A stretch of 64,000 nt of DNA from Cronobacter malonaticus LMG 23826 (GTDB taxonomy: Bacteria; Pseudomonadota; Gammaproteobacteria; Enterobacterales; Enterobacteriaceae), in the NCBI RefSeq assembly GCF_001277215.2, contig NZ_CP013940.1, positions 3,844,001-3,908,000 of the forward strand, in the 5' to 3' direction. A program made the position numbers and the translations under genes. The notes beneath the pieces were generated by a model. That model did no database searches. It saw only the letters and a list, made by a program, of their open reading frames with translations, and was not told the origin of the DNA. Positions 61,490 to 64,000 of the stretch are shown here, piece after piece (the first letter of the stretch is position 1; every line of letters begins with the position of its first letter).

Positions 61490-62965
61490 TTAGCCTGCGA
61501 CCGCGATACGCTTCATATCGGTCATATAACCGCGCAGCTTCTGTCCCACTTTTTCGATCTCATGGCTGCGAATCGCATCGTTAACGTCACGCAGCTGCGC
61601 GTTATCCACCGCGGTGCCTTCTACGGCTTTCCCCAGATCGCCCGGCTGCAGTTTGGTCATAAACTCTTTCAGCAGCGGTACGGCTGCATTAGCGAACAAG
61701 TAGTTGCCATATTCCGCGGTGTCAGAGATAACCACGTTCATTTCATACAGACGCTTACGGGCGATGGTGTTGGCAATCAGCGGCAGCTCATGCAGAGACT
61801 CATAGTACGCAGACTCTTCAATAATGCCTGCGGCGACCATGGTTTCAAACGCCAGCTCAACGCCCGCTTTCACCATCGCGATCATCAGCACGCCTTTATC
61901 GAAATACTCTTGCTCGCTGATTTTGCCTTCATACTGCGGCGCATTTTCGAACGCGGTTTTGCCGGTCTCTTCGCGCCAGGTCAGCAGTTTCTTATCGTCA
62001 TTCGCCCAGTCCGCCATCATGCCGGAAGAAAACTCGCCGGAGATGATGTCGTCCATGTGTTTCTGAAACAGCGGCGCCATAATGGTTTTCAGCTGTTCGG
62101 AGAGCGCGTAAGCACGCAGTTTCGCCGGGTTGGAGAGGCGATCCATCATCAGCGTGATACCGCCCTGTTTCAACGCTTCGGTGATGGTTTCCCAGCCGAA
62201 CTGAATCAGTTTTTCCGCATACGCCGGGTCTGTGCCCTCTTCCACCAGCTTGTCGAAGCACAGCAGAGAACCGGCCTGTAACATGCCGCACAGGATGGTC
62301 TGCTCGCCCATCAGGTCAGATTTCACTTCCGCCACGAACGAAGACTCCAGCACGCCTGCGCGGTGACCGCCGGTGGCCGCGGCCCACGCTTTGGCAATCG
62401 CCATGCCCTCGCCTTTCGGATCGTTTTCCGGGTGTACCGCGATAAGCGTCGGCACGCCGAAACCACGTTTGTACTCTTCACGCACTTCGGTGCCCGGACA
62501 CTTCGGCGCCACCATCACTACAGTAATGTCTTTACGGATCTGCTCACCTACTTCAACGATGTTAAAACCGTGGGAATAACCCAGCGCGGCGCCATCTTTC
62601 ATCAGCGGCTGCACGGCGCGTACAACGTCAGAGTGCTGTTTGTCCGGCGTCAGGTTAACCACCAGATCCGCCTGCGGGATCAGCTCTTCATAAGTGCCTA
62701 CCTGAAAACCATTTTCTGTCGCCTTGCGCCAGGAAGCGCGCTTCTCGGCGATCGCTTCTTTACGCAGGGCATAGGACACATCCAGACCGGAATCACGCAT
62801 GTTCAGCCCCTGGTTGAGGCCCTGCGCGCCGCAACCCACGATGACTACTTTTTTACCTTTGAGGTAGCCTGCGCCGTCGGCGAACTCATCGCGCGCCATA
62901 AAACGGCATTTGCCCAGTTGCGCCAGCTGCTGACGCAAATTCAAAGTATTGAAGTAGTTAGCCAT
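61490..62965 (-). CDS. ilvC: Ketol-acid reductoisomerase (class II)
   Basis: 491 residues as in E. coli, the long class II form. It isomerises and reduces acetolactate and acetohydroxybutyrate in valine, leucine and isoleucine synthesis with NADPH and Mg2+. Rossmann motif [39 protein letters not shown] in the catalytic region; duplicated C-terminal knotted domain. ATG at 62965 follows CGAGGTATCACC. It is divergent from ilvY, which should activate it with acetolactate. Confidence 0.99.
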
Positions 62966-63129
62966 GGTGATACCTCGTGATGTTGTCGTGTCTTATTGTT
63001 CGTTTACCGCGTCGTCAAAAGCGACGCTACAGAATTCAGGTTACAGGAAGGCGACGTTTTCGCGAGCCTTATGCCGCAGGGTTGCGAGCCTGGTCAGAGA
63101 AAGCTCTCATCCCTGCGTCCTGAAACAGC

Positions 63130-63204
63130 GTAAAACCACTATATGACAGGAAATTCGTTGCGGAAATTGATATATTGACAACATCACGTTGCGTTTTATG
63201 CAAC
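63130..63204. promoter_or_regulatory. ilvY-ilvC divergent control region
   Basis: The palindrome GTTGC-N7-GCAAC (63188-63204) is a likely IlvY operator. A second GTTGC at about 63154 and the ilvC-directed TATAGT near 63140 (minus strand) resemble the E. coli arrangement, where IlvY binds tandem operators and activates ilvC. The exact second operator is not clear to me. Confidence 0.55.
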
Positions 63205-63226
63205 AGCATTTCAGGGAGTCGACGCC

Positions 63227-64000
63227 ATGGATCTACGCGATCTGAAAATGTTCCTGCATCTGGCGGAAAGCCGCCACTTTGGCCGTAGCGCGCGAGCCAT
63301 GCACGTTAGCCCCTCGACGCTGTCGCGCCAGATCCAACGGCTTGAAGAGGATCTCGGCCAGCCGCTGTTTATTCGCGATAACCGCGCCGTCACGCTGACC
63401 GAAGCAGGCGACGCGCTGCGCCAGTTCGCGCAACAAACGCTGCTGCAATATCAGCAGTTGCGCCACGCTATCGACCAGCAGGGGCCGACGCTCTCAGGCG
63501 AACTGCATCTGTTTTGTTCAGTAACAGCGGCGTACAGCCATCTGCCGCCGATTCTCGATCGCTTTCGCGCCGAGCACCCATCGGTGGAAATCAAGCTGAC
63601 AACGGGCGACGCCGCCGACGCTGTGGAAAAGGTCAATTCCGGCGAGGCCGATATCGCTATCGCCGGTAAGCCGGAAGCGCTGCCCGCGGCCGTCGCGTTT
63701 TCGATGCTGGAAAATCTCAGCGTGGTGTTGATAGCGCCAGCGCTCCCTTGTCCGGTGCGCGCGCAGGTTTCGGTACCGGAGCCGGACTGGACGAAAGTGC
63801 CGTTTATCATGCCGGATCAGGGGCCAGTGCGGCGGCGCATTGAGTTGTGGTTTCGCCGCCATAAAATCAGCAATCCGTTTATTTACGCCACCGTCGCTGG
63901 CCACGAAGCAATGGTATCGATGGTCGCGCTGGGCTGCGGCGTAGCGCTGATACCCGAAGTGGTGCTGGAAAATAGCCCGGAACCGGTACGCAATCGCGTA
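63227..64000 (+). CDS. ilvY: IlvY, LysR-family activator of ilvC (truncated by window end)
   Basis: 258 residues are visible of about 297. N-terminal LysR helix-turn-helix (MDLRDLKMFLHLAESRHF, then SPSTLSRQIQRLEEDLG). The effector domain senses acetolactate or acetohydroxybutyrate. Start ATG at 63227 follows CAGGGAGTCGACGCC. Divergent from ilvC. The reading frame is open to the last base, so the truncation is only the window edge. Confidence 0.96.
   Translation, partial: MDLRDLKMFLHLAESRHFGRSARAMHVSPSTLSRQIQRLEEDLGQPLFIRDNRAVTLTEAGDALRQFAQQTLLQYQQLRHAIDQQGPTLSGELHLFCSVTAAYSHLPPILDRFRAEHPSVEIKLTTGDAADAVEKVNSGEADIAIAGKPEALPAAVAFSMLENLSVVLIAPALPCPVRAQVSVPEPDWTKVPFIMPDQGPVRRRIELWFRRHKISNPFIYATVAGHEAMVSMVALGCGVALIPEVVLENSPEPVRNRV

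Overview
The window is a chromosomal segment of a gamma-proteobacterium of the Enterobacteriaceae. Almost every gene is recognisable as an orthologue of an Escherichia/Salmonella gene, and the order follows the E. coli rmuC-to-ilvY segment read in reverse. High GC, the intergenic repeat families and a Bap-like adhesin between hemY and the argX tRNA cluster (where E. coli K-12 has aslA/aslB) point to a relative such as Cronobacter, Franconibacter or Enterobacter. That placement is inference; I cannot name the species.

Layout. 0-6 kb: rmuC, udp (with its CRP/CytR region), dienelactone hydrolase ysgA, a REP-like repeat array, and metE. 6-11.5 kb: metR, the yigM transporter, yigL phosphatase, lysophospholipase pldB and the convergent exporters rhtB/rhtC. 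11.5-20.6 kb: recQ, pldA, yigI, rarD, two small membrane proteins (yigG/yigF position), corA with a long leader, and uvrD with a LexA box and a 5' attenuator. 20.7-24.1 kb: the overlapping lptM-dapF-yigA-xerC-yigB cluster. 24.3-31.5 kb: cyaY, cyaA (TTG start, CRP site) and the hemCDXY operon.

31.6-38.7 kb is the least ordinary part. It holds a tandem array with an exact 124-bp period, the small RNA GlmZ with a sigma-54 promoter and two GlrR-type sites, an 1865-residue type I-secreted Bap/Lap-like adhesin with no secretion genes beside it, and an AT-rich upstream region. 38.7-39.1 kb is the tRNA operon Arg-His-Leu-Pro. 39.2-53.7 kb holds threonine/serine permease yifK and the whole enterobacterial common antigen cluster (wecA, wzzE, wecB, wecC, rffG, rffH, wecD, wecE, wzxE, wecF, wzyE, wecG). 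53.9-64 kb holds rho, trxA, rhlB, gppA, rep, ppiC, ilvC and a truncated ilvY.

Functionally the window is mostly core housekeeping: DNA repair (RecQ, UvrD, Rep, RmuC), chromosome dimer resolution (XerC), haem synthesis (HemCDXY), methionine synthesis (MetE/MetR), ECA glycan assembly, transcription termination (Rho) and RNA turnover (RhlB). No prophage, integrase, transposase, CRISPR array or defence island was seen. The points most worth a second look are the 124-bp repeat family (also present once in the metE leader), the orphan adhesin with its AT-rich promoter region, and several diverged leader regions (rho, corA, yigM).
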